NCBI GenBank assembly: GCA_036351775.1
Contig: JAZBPX010000061.1
Coordinates: 1-64,000, forward strand
Direction: 5' to 3'
DNA length: 64,000 nt
DNA from: Pacificimonas sp036351775
Lineage (GTDB): Bacteria; Pseudomonadota; Alphaproteobacteria; Sphingomonadales; Sphingomonadaceae
Positions 1-8,595 of the stretch are shown here, piece after piece. Position numbers and translations under genes: made by a program. Below the pieces are notes generated by a model. That model saw only the letters and a list, made by a program, of their open reading frames with translations, ran no database searches and was not told the origin of the DNA. How positions within the stretch are numbered: position 1 is the first letter of the stretch; each line of letters starts with the position of its first letter.

Positions 1-20
1 CCTCCCCCTGAAGGGGGAGG
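1..20. repeat. short perfect hairpin at window edge
   Basis: Two 9-base arms (CCTCCCCCT / AGGGGGAGG) separated by GA form a perfect inverted repeat just downstream of the stop of the minus-strand hydrolase gene. No T-tract follows on the minus strand within the window. It may be the edge of a longer G/C-rich palindromic repeat cut by the window, or a weak transcription stop. Confidence 0.5.
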
Positions 21-39
21 AAGGCGTTGTGTTCGTCTC

Positions 40-1071
40 TCACGAACCGCCCATCGCGCTGGTCTGGAGCGGCACCACTTCCTGTTCGATGGTGCCGAAG
101 ATGGGCTTGCCGTCCGGGCCATCCATCCAGATGCGGACGCTGTCGCCGTGCTTCATGAAGCTGGTGGCGGGTTCGCCGTTCGCGATGGTTTCCACCATCC
201 GCTGTTCGGCGATGCAGCTATAGCCCTTGCCGCCGTCGGCCACCGGACGCCCCGGCGAATTGTCAGGATCGCGGTTCGATACGGTTCCCGATCCGATGAT
301 AGTGCCCGCACCAAGGCTCCGCGTCTTCGCCAGATGCGCGACGAGCGTCCCCATGTCGAAGGTCATCTCCTCGCCCGCCTCCGCGCGGCCGAAGGGCTTG
401 TCGTTATAGTCGACTTTCAGCGCGTGGTGCAGCTTCCCGCCCCGCCACGCGACGCCAAGCTCGTCCGGCGTCACGAACACGGGCGACATGGCACTGGCAG
501 GTTTTGACTGGACGAAGCCGAAGCCCTTGCCGAGTTCGGCTGGAATGAGGTTCCGCAGCGACACATCGTTGGTCAGGCCCACGAGGATGATGTGATCGAG
601 CGCGCGGACCGCATCGACGCCCTGCGGCACGTCATCGGTCAAGACGACGATCTCCGCCTCCATGTCGCAGCCCCACGCTTCATCGCCCAAGGGGATCGGA
701 TCGCGCGGGCCGAGAAAGCCGTCCGAGCCGCCCTGATACATGAGCGGGTCTTCCCAGAAGCTCTCCGGCAGTTCCGCGCCGCGCGCCCGGCGGACCAGCT
801 CCACATGGTTTACATAGGCGCTGCCGTCCGCCCACTGATAGGCGCGGGGCAGCGGGCTGGCGGCGTCATGCTCGTGGAAGCGCTCGCGCGGCACGGACTG
901 GTGCTCCAGCTGTTCGGCAAGGCCCTCCAGTTCCGGCTTCACGCGGTCCCAGTCGTCGATCGCGGCCTGCAGCGTCGGCGCGATATGGCCCGCGTCCGTA
1001 TACCAGGCCAGATCTTTCGACACGATAACGAGACGCCCGTCACGGCCGCCCTTCAGGCTTGCGAGTTTCAT
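40..1071 (-). CDS. fumarylacetoacetate hydrolase family protein
   Basis: A 343-residue protein of the FAH superfamily, cytosolic metal-dependent enzymes that cleave C-C bonds of acylpyruvates and related diketo acids, usually in aromatic-acid catabolism. The C-terminal two thirds carry the FAH fold; the acidic cluster in GCDMEAEIVVLTDD (about residues 134-147) matches the metal-binding glutamates, and SGTVSNRDP with the following glycines matches the late conserved loop. The length fits the roughly 330-residue bacterial group annotated as fumarylacetoacetase, not the 420-residue eukaryotic type. The ATG is preceded by AAAAGGGACC. No other tyrosine-catabolism gene is visible, so the substrate is unassigned. 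Confidence 0.88.
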   Translation of the reverse strand: MKLASLKGGRDGRLVIVSKDLAWYTDAGHIAPTLQAAIDDWDRVKPELEGLAEQLEHQSVPRERFHEHDAASPLPRAYQWADGSAYVNHVELVRRARGAELPESFWEDPLMYQGGSDGFLGPRDPIPLGDEAWGCDMEAEIVVLTDDVPQGVDAVRALDHIILVGLTNDVSLRNLIPAELGKGFGFVQSKPASAMSPVFVTPDELGVAWRGGKLHHALKVDYNDKPFGRAEAGEEMTFDMGTLVAHLAKTRSLGAGTIIGSGTVSNRDPDNSPGRPVADGGKGYSCIAEQRMVETIANGEPATSFMKHGDSVRIWMDGPDGKPIFGTIEQEVVPLQTSAMGGS

Positions 1072-1243
1072 GATCCTGGTCCCTTTTCGCTCGTTCGTTC
1101 ATCTCTGCTCATTCCACCAATGCAGGGTGTGCGGCAGAGGTTTCCGCGCCGTCTTGCGGGGCAGCGCTGCGCTTGTCGAGGCGCGGCGCGTCTCGCACGC
1201 TTGGAGCAGCCAGGCGTCACCGGAAATTAACCATGGGCCGCCT
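1072..1243. other. divergent intergenic region
   Basis: This 172-base spacer separates two divergent genes and must hold both promoters. I find no convincing -35/-10 pair in either direction. An upstream in-frame extension of the plus-strand gene covers it, but that stretch lacks a signal peptide and looks non-coding. Confidence 0.4.
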
Positions 1244-2476
1244 ATGCGGACGGGCATGACGTTCTCCGTGCGTAATGTCTGCGCGGCCCTTCTGATGATG
1301 CTGGGGCTGACGGTGCTTGTGGCCCGTCCCGCACCCGCGTCCGCGCAGACCGCGTGCAGCGCGGGGAATGCCTTTACCCTCGACTGGGACGATCATCCCG
1401 GCGGGGTCTCGAGCGGCGATACCTTTACCGTCACCAACGGGGCGGGCGACGATGTCACCGTAACCGTCAATTTCTCCGGTGCGGTCGGTAGCCTGACGAA
1501 CGGTACACCGACGGTGAACACCGCCAATTCGGGCGGCCTCGGGGGCAGTCCGAACGGGCTTTACCTCTACGCCGACTTCGGCGCGCGCAGCATCAATATT
1601 GAGAACGACGCCAACGCCGTCGGCATCACCTTCTCTTTCTCCGAAGCGGTGCGCGATGTGAACCTGTCGGTGTTCGACATCGATTTTTTCGGCAACCAGT
1701 TCCGCGACTGGGTCAAGGTCGAGGGGCAGCGGAGCGGGGCCAGCGTCGCGCCTACCCTCACAACGCCCTATAACGGCGCGGGAACAGGGGGCACGGCGAT
1801 CGCGCCGAGCACGATCATTCTCGGTCAGACGACCTTCCCGGCCAGCTTTGCGATTTTCGGGTTTACCATTCCCTATAATGTGACCGTGAACGCGGGCGAA
1901 GCGCTCGGAACGTCCGGGAACAGCACCGGCACGGAAGATCTCGGTAACCTCGACGCGGTCATCGAAGCGCCGATCGATACCGTCCGCCTACGCTACGCCA
2001 ATGCCGGCGATCCGAACAGCGAGGCGGCAGGTGTCCAGGCAATCACCATCCATGACCTCAGCTTCTGCACCCTTCCTGACATCAACGTCGCAAAGTCCGT
2101 CGCGCCGCACGTTCCGACAGGCGCGGGCAGCTTCGCCGTTCCGGGCAACGACATGGTCTACACCCTCAGCGTTTCCAACACAGGCGGCAGCCGCACCGAT
2201 CCCGATTCCATCGTGCTGACCGACCTCCTGCCCAGCGACATCGCGATCTTCACCGGCGACTTCGACGGCAGCGGCAATCCGCTAGCCTTCAGCGACAGCG
2301 GCAGCGGCGTGACCTGCTGTTCGAGCCTGGAATATGGCACCGGCAACCCGGTCGTCTGGGGCGCCGCCGCCGACGAAACCTACGACGACGACATAACCGC
2401 CATCCGCGTAACGCCCGGCGGAACGATGGCGGAGCAGTCGAGCTTCACCATCAGCTTCCGCGTTCAGGTCAACTAG
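1244..2476 (+). CDS. secreted protein with DUF11-like C-terminal domain
   Basis: With the start at ATG 1244 (ATG 1256 is also possible) the product is 410 residues and begins with a clear Sec signal peptide, a hydrophobic ALLMMLGLTVLVA core ending near PASAQ-T. The reading frame is open further upstream but adds only 58 low-quality residues. Residues about 40-275 are Gly/Thr/Asn-rich and beta-like without a recognised fold. From about residue 279 (DINVAKSV...) a DUF11/CARDB-like module runs to the end, with the usual TYTL.V.NTG and LTDLLPS pattern. There is no PEP-CTERM or LPXTG-like sorting tail. The function is unknown; an extracellular or surface role is inferred. Its stop shares the palindrome CTAG with the stop of the convergent peptidase gene. 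Confidence 0.75.
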   Translation: MRTGMTFSVRNVCAALLMMLGLTVLVARPAPASAQTACSAGNAFTLDWDDHPGGVSSGDTFTVTNGAGDDVTVTVNFSGAVGSLTNGTPTVNTANSGGLGGSPNGLYLYADFGARSINIENDANAVGITFSFSEAVRDVNLSVFDIDFFGNQFRDWVKVEGQRSGASVAPTLTTPYNGAGTGGTAIAPSTIILGQTTFPASFAIFGFTIPYNVTVNAGEALGTSGNSTGTEDLGNLDAVIEAPIDTVRLRYANAGDPNSEAAGVQAITIHDLSFCTLPDINVAKSVAPHVPTGAGSFAVPGNDMVYTLSVSNTGGSRTDPDSIVLTDLLPSDIAIFTGDFDGSGNPLAFSDSGSGVTCCSSLEYGTGNPVVWGAAADETYDDDITAIRVTPGGTMAEQSSFTISFRVQVN

Positions 2477-4557
2477 CTGGTCGGCGCAGCCTCCTCTTCG
2501 CCTTGCTTTGCCGGGTCGTAACGCTCGAACCAGCCGAGAATGTAGGCGACCTTTGCCATCAGGTTGGAGGGCTGGACCGCAATCCCGTGACTGGCATTCT
2601 GGATCCGAACCATGGCGGTATCGACACCCTGGATCTGCAGCGCGCCATAATATTGTTCGGTCTCCGACATCGGTGTCCGGTAGTCCTCCTCACCCGTCAG
2701 CAGCATGGTCGGCGTCGTGACGTTGCCGACGAGCGACAGCGGCGACTGCTCCCAGTACAGCATGGGGTTCTCCCACGGCTTCACGCCGAACAGCTCGTCC
2801 CACGCGCCGACACCGAAGTCGCTGGTCAGGATGAAGCTGGTCCAGTTGATGACCGGTTTCGCGACGACCGCAGCCTGGAAACGGTCGGTCTTTCCGACGA
2901 TCCACGCCGTCAGGACGCCGCCGCCCGATCCGCCCGTCACGAACAGCCGGTTCGGATCGACGAAGCCGGTGGCAATGGCGGCATCGACGCCCGCCATCAG
3001 GTCGTCATAATCACCCGACGGATAGGCTTCGTCGATCATCATGGCGAAGTCGTCGCCGTAACCCGTCGAGCCGCGCGGATTGCAGTAAAGCGCGACATAG
3101 CCCGCCGCCGCCATCAGCTGCAGCTCGGCGGAGAAATAGCGGCCGTAATGCGCGTGTGGACCGCCATGGATCTCGAGGATCAACGGATATTGTTCGCTCT
3201 CTTCAAAGTCCGGCGGGGTCACCATCCAGCACTGGCTCTCCACGCCGTCCGGCGCGGTCACCGGCAGTTCGCGCACGTCGCCAAAGCGGGTCTGCGCCTT
3301 CAGGTCGTCGTTGATCCGCGTCAGAGTGCGAAGCCGTCCATCGCGATAGATACCAAGCTCCGCGGGTGCATTGTCACTCGCAACAGTCACCGCGACGGTG
3401 CGTCCGTCCACGTCAAGGCTGGTCCCGGAATAGGGCCGACCCAGGCTTTCGCCGCCAAGACCGCTGGCCAGCACATCCATGCCGCCGGTCACGCCCGCCC
3501 GTGCAAGCTTCGTCGCGCCGCGGTCGTCATAGGCAAGGTAGAGGCTACGGCTGTCCGAAGCCCAATCGAAATTCGAGATGGTGCGGTCAAGACCCGCCGC
3601 CACGCGGCGCGCGTCCGATCCGTCGAGACGGCTCGTCCAGAGTTCGACCGGGGTGTGCCAGCTTTTCCGGTCCGTCATGCGGGCATAGGCGATGCGCTCG
3701 CCGTTCGGGGAGACTATCGGGACGAACTCATTCTGCGGCGTACTCGTGACTGGGCGGACATCGCCGGACATTGCATCGACCGCGAAGATGTCCCGCTGGC
3801 CCTGGCCGTCCCGCCAGCCCTCTGTTCGGTCGCTCGATACGAAGAGGGTGCGGCCGTCCTCCGACCAGCTCGGCGTGCCGCTATAGTCGAAATCATCGCG
3901 CGTGACCTGGCGCGGCGTGCCGCCTTCGGCGCTGACCACGAACAGATGACTGAGCCCTTGGTCATAGAAACCGGCCCCGTCGGCGCGGTAGAACGCGGTA
4001 TCGATGACCTTGGCCGGCGTGTTCCATGTCGCGCCCTCGGGCGGCGAGGGCAGCGTGGCGATGGGGTTCGGCGTCGCGTTCTCAAACAGGGTGAAGGCGA
4101 TCTGGCGGCCATCCGGCGACCATGACAGGCTGGAGGGGCTTTCGATCGTATCGGTCAGGCGCGCTGTCTCGCCGCCCTCCATCCAGCGAACGTAGATCTG
4201 CGAACCGCCGCCCTCTTCGCTCGCGACATAGGCGATGCGGCTGCCATCCGGCGACCAGCTGGGGCTGGAATAGCTTTTCGCGCCAGAGAAAAGCGGCACA
4301 TGCGTGTCGTCCCTGAGGTCATACACCCAGATGGCGGAACGCGACCGGTCGGCGCGTATGTCCATGCTGCGCCGGGTGTAGGCGATCCGGGTGCCGTCCG
4401 GCGACACCTGCGGCTGGGTAGCGTATTCCAGCTGGAAAACGTCCATCAACTCGAACAGCGTATGATCCGTTTCCGCCGCCTCGTCCTGTGCGGCGGCCGC
4501 TGCTGCGAGAAATGCCGCCGCCGCAACGGCGGCGAAGATCGTCTTGATGTCCATGCT
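2473..4557 (-). CDS. S9 family prolyl oligopeptidase-type serine peptidase
   Basis: A 694-residue exported peptidase. I chose the ATG at 4557 because GAGGGG lies six bases upstream and the product then opens with a signal peptide (MDIKTIFAAVAAAAFLAA... through an Ala-rich cleavage region). The N-terminal half consists of repeated PD40/TolB-like propeller blades (SPDGTRIAY, SPDGSRIAYV, SPDGRQIAF, SPNGERIAY). The C-terminal alpha/beta-hydrolase has the catalytic triad Ser544 in GGSGGG, Asp625 in GEEDYRTP and His657 in ASHG. It resembles the dipeptidyl- or acylaminoacyl-peptidases used by periplasm-rich oligotrophs for peptide scavenging; the exact specificity cannot be read. A REP-like repeat lies immediately upstream. 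Confidence 0.93.
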   Translation of the reverse strand, partial: SMDIKTIFAAVAAAAFLAAAAAAQDEAAETDHTLFELMDVFQLEYATQPQVSPDGTRIAYTRRSMDIRADRSRSAIWVYDLRDDTHVPLFSGAKSYSSPSWSPDGSRIAYVASEEGGGSQIYVRWMEGGETARLTDTIESPSSLSWSPDGRQIAFTLFENATPNPIATLPSPPEGATWNTPAKVIDTAFYRADGAGFYDQGLSHLFVVSAEGGTPRQVTRDDFDYSGTPSWSEDGRTLFVSSDRTEGWRDGQGQRDIFAVDAMSGDVRPVTSTPQNEFVPIVSPNGERIAYARMTDRKSWHTPVELWTSRLDGSDARRVAAGLDRTISNFDWASDSRSLYLAYDDRGATKLARAGVTGGMDVLASGLGGESLGRPYSGTSLDVDGRTVAVTVASDNAPAELGIYRDGRLRTLTRINDDLKAQTRFGDVRELPVTAPDGVESQCWMVTPPDFEESEQYPLILEIHGGPHAHYGRYFSAELQLMAAAGYVALYCNPRGSTGYGDDFAMMIDEAYPSGDYDDLMAGVDAAIATGFVDPNRLFVTGGSGGGVLTAWIVGKTDRFQAAVVAKPVINWTSFILTSDFGVGAWDELFGVKPWENPMLYWEQSPLSLVGNVTTPTMLLTGEEDYRTPMSETEQYYGALQIQGVDTAMVRIQNASHGIAVQPSNLMAKVAYILGWFERYDPAKQGEEEAAPTS

Positions 4558-4576
4558 GGGCCCCTCGAAAACAGTC

Positions 4577-4600
4577 GTCATCCTGAACTTGTTTCAGGAT
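4577..4600 (+). repeat. REP-like repeat, copy a
   Basis: GTCATCCTGAACTTG plus TTTCAGGAT. The inner CCTGAA and TTCAGG can pair, so each copy is itself a small stem-loop. It lies between the peptidase start and the end of the GIY-YIG gene. Confidence 0.8.
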
Positions 4601-4619
4601 TTTCATCAGAAAGATGCGA

Positions 4620-4928
4620 CTAATCCGAAACCTCGCCACCCGTCCAGTCGGCAGCGAGATCACGCCAGTCGGGATTGTCCGCTTCGATCAGGTTAATCTT
4701 CCACGAACGCCGCCATCGTTTCAGCGGCTTCTCGCGCACGATGGCGTCATCGATGGTCGCGAAGGTCTCGTAATGGACAAGACGAATCAGGTTATACTTC
4801 GCGTCGAAACCTTTGACTGCGCCACCGCGATGCTCAGAAACTCGGCGCTCGATGTCGTTCGTGACACCGATGTAGAGTGTGCCGTCTTTGCGGTTGGGCA
4901 AGATGTAGACGCAGCCGCCTTTTCGCAT
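4620..4928 (-). CDS. GIY-YIG domain nuclease, YhbQ/UPF0213-like
   Basis: A 102-residue stand-alone GIY-YIG domain. The GIY strand appears as CVYIL (residues 6-10) and YIG as LYIGVTND, followed by the catalytic-region arginines in IERRVSEHR; the glutamate of AIVREKPLKRWRR is in the place of the metal-binding Glu. The C-terminus (WKINLIEADNPDWRDL) is typical of the small alphaproteobacterial group annotated as GIY-YIG nuclease or excinuclease-like. It is the right length for an intact member. Its biological role is not established. Inverted copies of a REP-like repeat lie 20 bases beyond its stop and about 25 bases upstream of its start. Confidence 0.88.
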   Translation of the reverse strand: MRKGGCVYILPNRKDGTLYIGVTNDIERRVSEHRGGAVKGFDAKYNLIRLVHYETFATIDDAIVREKPLKRWRRSWKINLIEADNPDWRDLAADWTGGEVSD

Positions 4929-4952
4929 GCGCTTGCGGTACTCGCGAGGAGA

Positions 4953-4975
4953 CCTTGAAACAAGTTCATGATGAC
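4953..4975 (-). repeat. REP-like repeat, copy b (inverted)
   Basis: Reverse complement of copy a with one base changed and one inserted (reads GTCATCATGAAC on the minus strand). It sits immediately upstream of the GIY-YIG start and could overlap its promoter. Confidence 0.75.
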
Positions 4976-4993
4976 GATTTTCTGTTGTGAACC

Positions 4994-5016
4994 GTCATCC
5001 TGAACTCGGTTCAGGA
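4994..5016 (+). repeat. REP-like repeat, copy c
   Basis: GTCATCCTGAACTCGG then TTCAGGA; same orientation as copy a, with a CTCGG centre. CCTGAAC and GTTCAGG form a perfect 7-base stem with a TCG loop. It lies between the GIY-YIG gene and the end of der. Confidence 0.75.
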
Positions 5017-5069
5017 TCTCTCTCAGAATGGAGCGTCCAATCCATCCGCGTCGAAAGCCGAATCGCCCA

Positions 5070-6410
5070 TCAATCGTATGGATTTGCCTTTGAACGCAGG
5101 GTCAGGCGGAGGGGCACGCCCTCCAAGTCGAACTCTGACCGGAGTGAGTTGACGAGGTAGCGCTGGTAGCTGCCGGGAAGAGCCTCCAGTCGGTTGCCGA
5201 AAACAATGAAGGTCGGGGGGCGGGTCTTCGCCTGCGTGATGTAGCGCATCTTGATCCGGCGGCCCTTAGGCGCAGGCGGCGGGTTCTGTTCCTGCGCGCG
5301 CTCGAACCAGCGGTTGAGCTGGCCGGTGGAAACGCGGCGGCTCCACGCATCGCGCTGTTCAAACGCCACGTCGATCAGCGTGTCGATGCCCTTCCCGGTC
5401 AGGCCCGAGACGGTAAGCAGCGGCACGCCCGAAATCTGTGACAGGCCATCGGCCAGTGCCGCGCGTACGCCGTTGAACAGCCGCGACTGATCCTCAGCCG
5501 AATCCCATTTGGACAGGCAGACGATCAGCGCGCGCCCCTCCTGCAACACCTGATCGGCGATCTTCAGGTCTTGCGCTTCGAGACCGAGCGTAGCGTCCAG
5601 CAAAAGGACGACCACTTCGGCAAAGTCGATGGCGCGGCGCGTATCGGCGACGGAGAGCTTTTCTAGCTTCTCGACAACCTTGGCGCGTTTTCGGACCCCC
5701 GCCGTGTCGATCAGACGGACCTCGCGGCCGCCAATGCTCCATTCGATCTCGATGGAGTCGCGGGTGATTCCCGCCTCCGGCCCCGTCACGAGCCGCTCCT
5801 CCTCCAAAATCTTGTTGATGAGGGTGGATTTCCCCGCATTCGGACGCCCGACGATGGCGAGGCGAAGCGGTCCCTCTTCTTCATCGTCGCCGTCCGCGTC
5901 CGGTTCCATCGCGGCGTCGATGTGCGGGGCGAGCGCCTCGTGCAGGTCGCCCATGCCTTCGCCATGTTCGGCGGAGATCGCGACCGCTTCGCCGAAACCC
6001 AGTTCAAAGGCTTCGTAAAGGCCCGGTTCGGCGGCCTTTCCCTCGGCCTTGTTCGCGACGAGGATCATGGGAACGCGCTGCTGGCGCATCCAGTCGGCGA
6101 AGTGTCGGTCGAGCGGGGTCAGCCCGGCGCGCGCGTCGATGACAAGCAGCGCCGCCGCCGCATCGCCGAGCGCCGCCTCCGTCTGCAGACGCATCCGCCC
6201 GGACAGGGTTTCAGGGCCAGACTCTTCAAGACCCGCAGTATCGACAGCGGTAAACGTCAGGTCGGCAAGCTCCGCCGCCCCCTCACGCCGGTCCCGCGTC
6301 ACGCCCGGCGTATCGTCGACAATGGCGATGCGCCTGCCGACCAGCCGGTTGAACAGCGTCGACTTGCCGACGTTTGGCCGCCCGATGATGACGACCTTCG
6401 GCAGTGCCAC
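5070..6410 (-). CDS. der: ribosome-associated GTPase Der (EngA)
   Basis: Essential tandem GTPase needed for 50S subunit maturation. Two G domains are present, each with its P-loop (GRPNVGKST near residue 10 and GRPNAGKST near residue 190), DTAG motifs and NKAE or SKWD specificity motifs; an acidic linker (DADGDDEEE) separates them. A C-terminal KH-like domain ends the 446-residue protein. I placed the start at a GTG (6410) because AAGGGG precedes it by six bases and the protein then begins ALPKVVIIGRPNVG like family members; an upstream in-frame ATG lies inside bamB. The AAGGGG overlaps the bamB stop, so the two are probably translationally coupled, as in the common yfgM-bamB-der order. Confidence 0.97.
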   Translation of the reverse strand: MALPKVVIIGRPNVGKSTLFNRLVGRRIAIVDDTPGVTRDRREGAAELADLTFTAVDTAGLEESGPETLSGRMRLQTEAALGDAAAALLVIDARAGLTPLDRHFADWMRQQRVPMILVANKAEGKAAEPGLYEAFELGFGEAVAISAEHGEGMGDLHEALAPHIDAAMEPDADGDDEEEGPLRLAIVGRPNAGKSTLINKILEEERLVTGPEAGITRDSIEIEWSIGGREVRLIDTAGVRKRAKVVEKLEKLSVADTRRAIDFAEVVVLLLDATLGLEAQDLKIADQVLQEGRALIVCLSKWDSAEDQSRLFNGVRAALADGLSQISGVPLLTVSGLTGKGIDTLIDVAFEQRDAWSRRVSTGQLNRWFERAQEQNPPPAPKGRRIKMRYITQAKTRPPTFIVFGNRLEALPGSYQRYLVNSLRSEFDLEGVPLRLTLRSKANPYD

Positions 6411-6420
6411 GACCCGCCCC

Positions 6421-7746
6421 TTATCGCCAGGCGCTAAGGCGCCCGTCCTCATCGAGAAGGTAAAGCGTTTCGTTCGCCACGATGGGCGGGAGGTAGAACT
6501 GGTTCCCGGCCTCCTGCTGCGCCTGAATATCGCCCGTTAGCGGATCCGCCGTGATCAGATCGCCCTCCGTGCTGGTCAGCCACAAACGGCCGCCGGCCAG
6601 GACCGGACCAGCATAGGAAATTGCCCCCTTGCGGTCATCGACATCCCGCCAGCGCGGTAGCTGTTTGATCCAGCGAATGCGGCCATCGGATTTCTGGACC
6701 GCCGCCAGCTCGCCTGCGGTGCTGACAACAAAAACCCAGTCGCCTGCAACCCACGGGATCGAGGTGCCACCAAGCGTCTGCTCCCACTGCCGCTGACCGC
6801 TTTGCAGACGGATGCTGACCAGCCGCCCGCCGTGACCGAAGGCGATCACGTTTCCGCTGTCGTCGATGACGGGTGAGGCGTCGATGTCGCTAAGCGCCGT
6901 CAGCGACGTTGTCCGTCCGGTTCGGGCGATGATATCCTGCCAGAGGATACGGCCGTTCTCGACACGCGCGGCGCTGATTTCCCCCGAAGAGAAGCCCATA
7001 ACCGCCGTATCGCGGTTCACAGCGGGAGAGCCCGCCCCGAGAAGGCCGGTGGATTCGATGGTGCCGATGGCCTCCCAGTCGCGCTCGCCGGTTTCGGCGT
7101 TAAGGGCAAAGAGCTGGTTGTCGAGCGTCATCGCGAACACGCGGTTGTCCGCAACTGTCGGCGCACCGCGAAGCGGCAGTTCGAGATCTGTCCGCCAAAG
7201 CTCCGTGCCGGTCGCCGCATCATAAGCCGCTACGAACCCGAAACCCGACGTCGCATAGACGCGTCCGCCAAGTGCGGACACGCCGCCGCCAAAGGCTACG
7301 CGGTCGGACTCACCGGCGCGGCGAAGTGAGGCTGTCCAGAGCGACTGGCCGGACTGGGCATCGAAGGCGGCGATCCGTGCCTGCGTGTCGATAGCGAAGA
7401 TCCGGTTGCCGCTCGCGGCTGGCGGCGCGCCATAATAGGCGTTCTTGGAGGCCGGCGCGCCAATGGAAGTGGTCCAGCGCCGCTGCGGACTGACCGCAAC
7501 GAAAACATGACCGAGCGATTTCGCGGCTTCACCCCCGGGCTGCGTCCATTCCGGGTTGGTGATGGCCGGCGGCAGATTGACAGGAACAGCCGCAAGCGCC
7601 GGATCGGCCTCGACCCGGCTTTCGCCGGGCAGGATCGCCACGCGGTTGCCGACAGTCGGCGTATTGGCCTCGTCGTCGCCGAACAGGCCGCATCCCGACA
7701 GGGTCAACAGGCCCACGAGCGCTGCGATTGCAGACCGGCGGATCAC
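6421..7746 (-). CDS. bamB: outer membrane assembly lipoprotein BamB
   Basis: A 441-residue PQQ-like beta-propeller lipoprotein, a component of the BAM complex that inserts beta-barrel proteins into the outer membrane. The signal peptide ends in the lipobox LSGC with the lipidated Cys19. Propeller repeats recur through the body (LWTASLRRAG, TGTELWRTDL, GERDWEA, GRILWQD, GQRQWEQ, GRIRWIK). It lies between a YfgM-like gene (ATGA overlap, 4 bases) and der, the conserved neighbourhood of bamB in many proteobacteria. Confidence 0.93.
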   Translation of the reverse strand: MIRRSAIAALVGLLTLSGCGLFGDDEANTPTVGNRVAILPGESRVEADPALAAVPVNLPPAITNPEWTQPGGEAAKSLGHVFVAVSPQRRWTTSIGAPASKNAYYGAPPAASGNRIFAIDTQARIAAFDAQSGQSLWTASLRRAGESDRVAFGGGVSALGGRVYATSGFGFVAAYDAATGTELWRTDLELPLRGAPTVADNRVFAMTLDNQLFALNAETGERDWEAIGTIESTGLLGAGSPAVNRDTAVMGFSSGEISAARVENGRILWQDIIARTGRTTSLTALSDIDASPVIDDSGNVIAFGHGGRLVSIRLQSGQRQWEQTLGGTSIPWVAGDWVFVVSTAGELAAVQKSDGRIRWIKQLPRWRDVDDRKGAISYAGPVLAGGRLWLTSTEGDLITADPLTGDIQAQQEAGNQFYLPPIVANETLYLLDEDGRLSAWR

Positions 7747-8498
7747 TGGTCAGCTCCGGTCTCTGCCGCATCCTGGGCGGTCAGTCCGGTCGGATCATCC
7801 ATGGCGATTTCGTCATCGACACCGCCGCTGAGGCTGGCGGCCATCTGACTTGCCCGGTCGCGCAGCGTGGCCGGAAGCTCATTGCTCTCCGCCATTGCCG
7901 CGTAAAGCGATCCGGCTGCATCGGTTTCGCCCTGCTTGATGTAGGCAGCCGCCAGAAGCTCACCCGCAACCCCGAACCAGGGGCTACCGGGTTCCGCCAG
8001 CGGTGCCAGACTGGTTTCGAGTTCCGCTGGATCGACATCATCGAATGCAAGCTGCGCTGCGCGGATGGCGGCAAGGTCGCGAAGGGGCTGCGCCACCGTG
8101 ACGTCACCCTCGATCTGCCGGTAGGCATCGATAGCCCCGTCAATGTTGCCGTCGTCAACGAGGAACCCAGCCGCGAGGAGCCTCGAGACTTCGCTGTAAC
8201 CAGGAACGTCGGACGCCGCGAGCGCCTCGATCGCGCCAATAGATTCCGGGTCGCCGAGATCGAGACCCTTCAGCGCGGCATCAAACTCTTCTGCCTGCAC
8301 ACCGGCCGCCTGAGCCTGTTCCTGCTGCCACCAGAGATAACCGGCATAGGCGATCAGCGCGGCGCCAACCAGAATCAGCAGCGGGCGGCCATATCTATCC
8401 CAGAAACTGGTCATTCTATCCTGGCGATAGGCGTCGTCGACTTCGCGAATGAAGGACGTGGACTGTGCGTCAGGGGTAGGGGTTGGCGGGTTGGCCAA
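7743..8498 (-). CDS. YfgM-like membrane-anchored TPR protein
   Basis: About 251 residues when started at TTG 8498, which has CAGGAG nine bases upstream; a longer frame opens at 8555 but has no such site. After a short cytosolic N-terminus (STSFIREVDDAYRQDRM) there is one transmembrane helix (LLILVGAALIAYAGYLWW), then a periplasmic alpha-helical region of TPR-like pairs. The position directly before bamB and the single-anchor/TPR plan match YfgM, which works with the SecYEG translocon and periplasmic chaperones. The sequence is diverged, so I give no gene symbol. The TTG start and overlap with bamB suggest coupled expression. Confidence 0.78.
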   Translation of the reverse strand: MANPPTPTPDAQSTSFIREVDDAYRQDRMTSFWDRYGRPLLILVGAALIAYAGYLWWQQEQAQAAGVQAEEFDAALKGLDLGDPESIGAIEALAASDVPGYSEVSRLLAAGFLVDDGNIDGAIDAYRQIEGDVTVAQPLRDLAAIRAAQLAFDDVDPAELETSLAPLAEPGSPWFGVAGELLAAAYIKQGETDAAGSLYAAMAESNELPATLRDRASQMAASLSGGVDDEIAMDDPTGLTAQDAAETGADQ

Positions 8499-8554
8499 AA
8501 CTGCGGCTCCTGGAACTGATCGGAAAATTCGGGTCGGTACTCTTAACGGGCGCA

Positions 8555-8586
8555 CCGGGGCGGCGCAAAAGCAAACGCCGCCTCGG
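8555..8586 (-). terminator. stem-loop between panB and the yfgM-bamB-der operon
   Basis: Arms CCGGGGCGGCG (8555-8565) and CGCCGCCTCGG (8576-8586) pair over 11 positions with one G-T wobble around a 10-base A-rich loop. It follows the minus-strand panB stop. No U-tract follows, so it may only stabilise or pause the transcript. Confidence 0.4.
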
Positions 8587-8595
8587 TCGCCGGGT

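Larger units (their letters stand above)
4577..4975. mobile_element. putative REP-bounded GIY-YIG element
   Basis: Copies of one repeat flank a single small gene in inverted orientation. The left copy (4577-4600) reads GTCATCCTGAACTTG followed by TTTCAGGAT. The right copy (4953-4975) is its reverse complement with one substitution and one extra base. The 399-base unit begins GTCAT and ends ATGAC, the same outer bases seen in the 90-100 bp inverted-repeat elements at 24659, 34421 and 47378. I see no target-site duplication. Reading it as a self-contained mobile or ex-mobile unit is an inference. Confidence 0.5.

Noticed and set aside
2503..4125. 540-residue plus-strand ORF opposite the S9 peptidase
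   Set aside because: It is antisense to a gene with an intact catalytic triad, has no signal or domain, and a His/Arg-rich composition typical of reverse-frame translation of GC-rich genes.
4577..5016. CRISPR-like array formed by the three repeat copies
   Set aside because: Copies are inverted relative to each other, unevenly spaced, separated by a gene, and recur singly or as doublets elsewhere.
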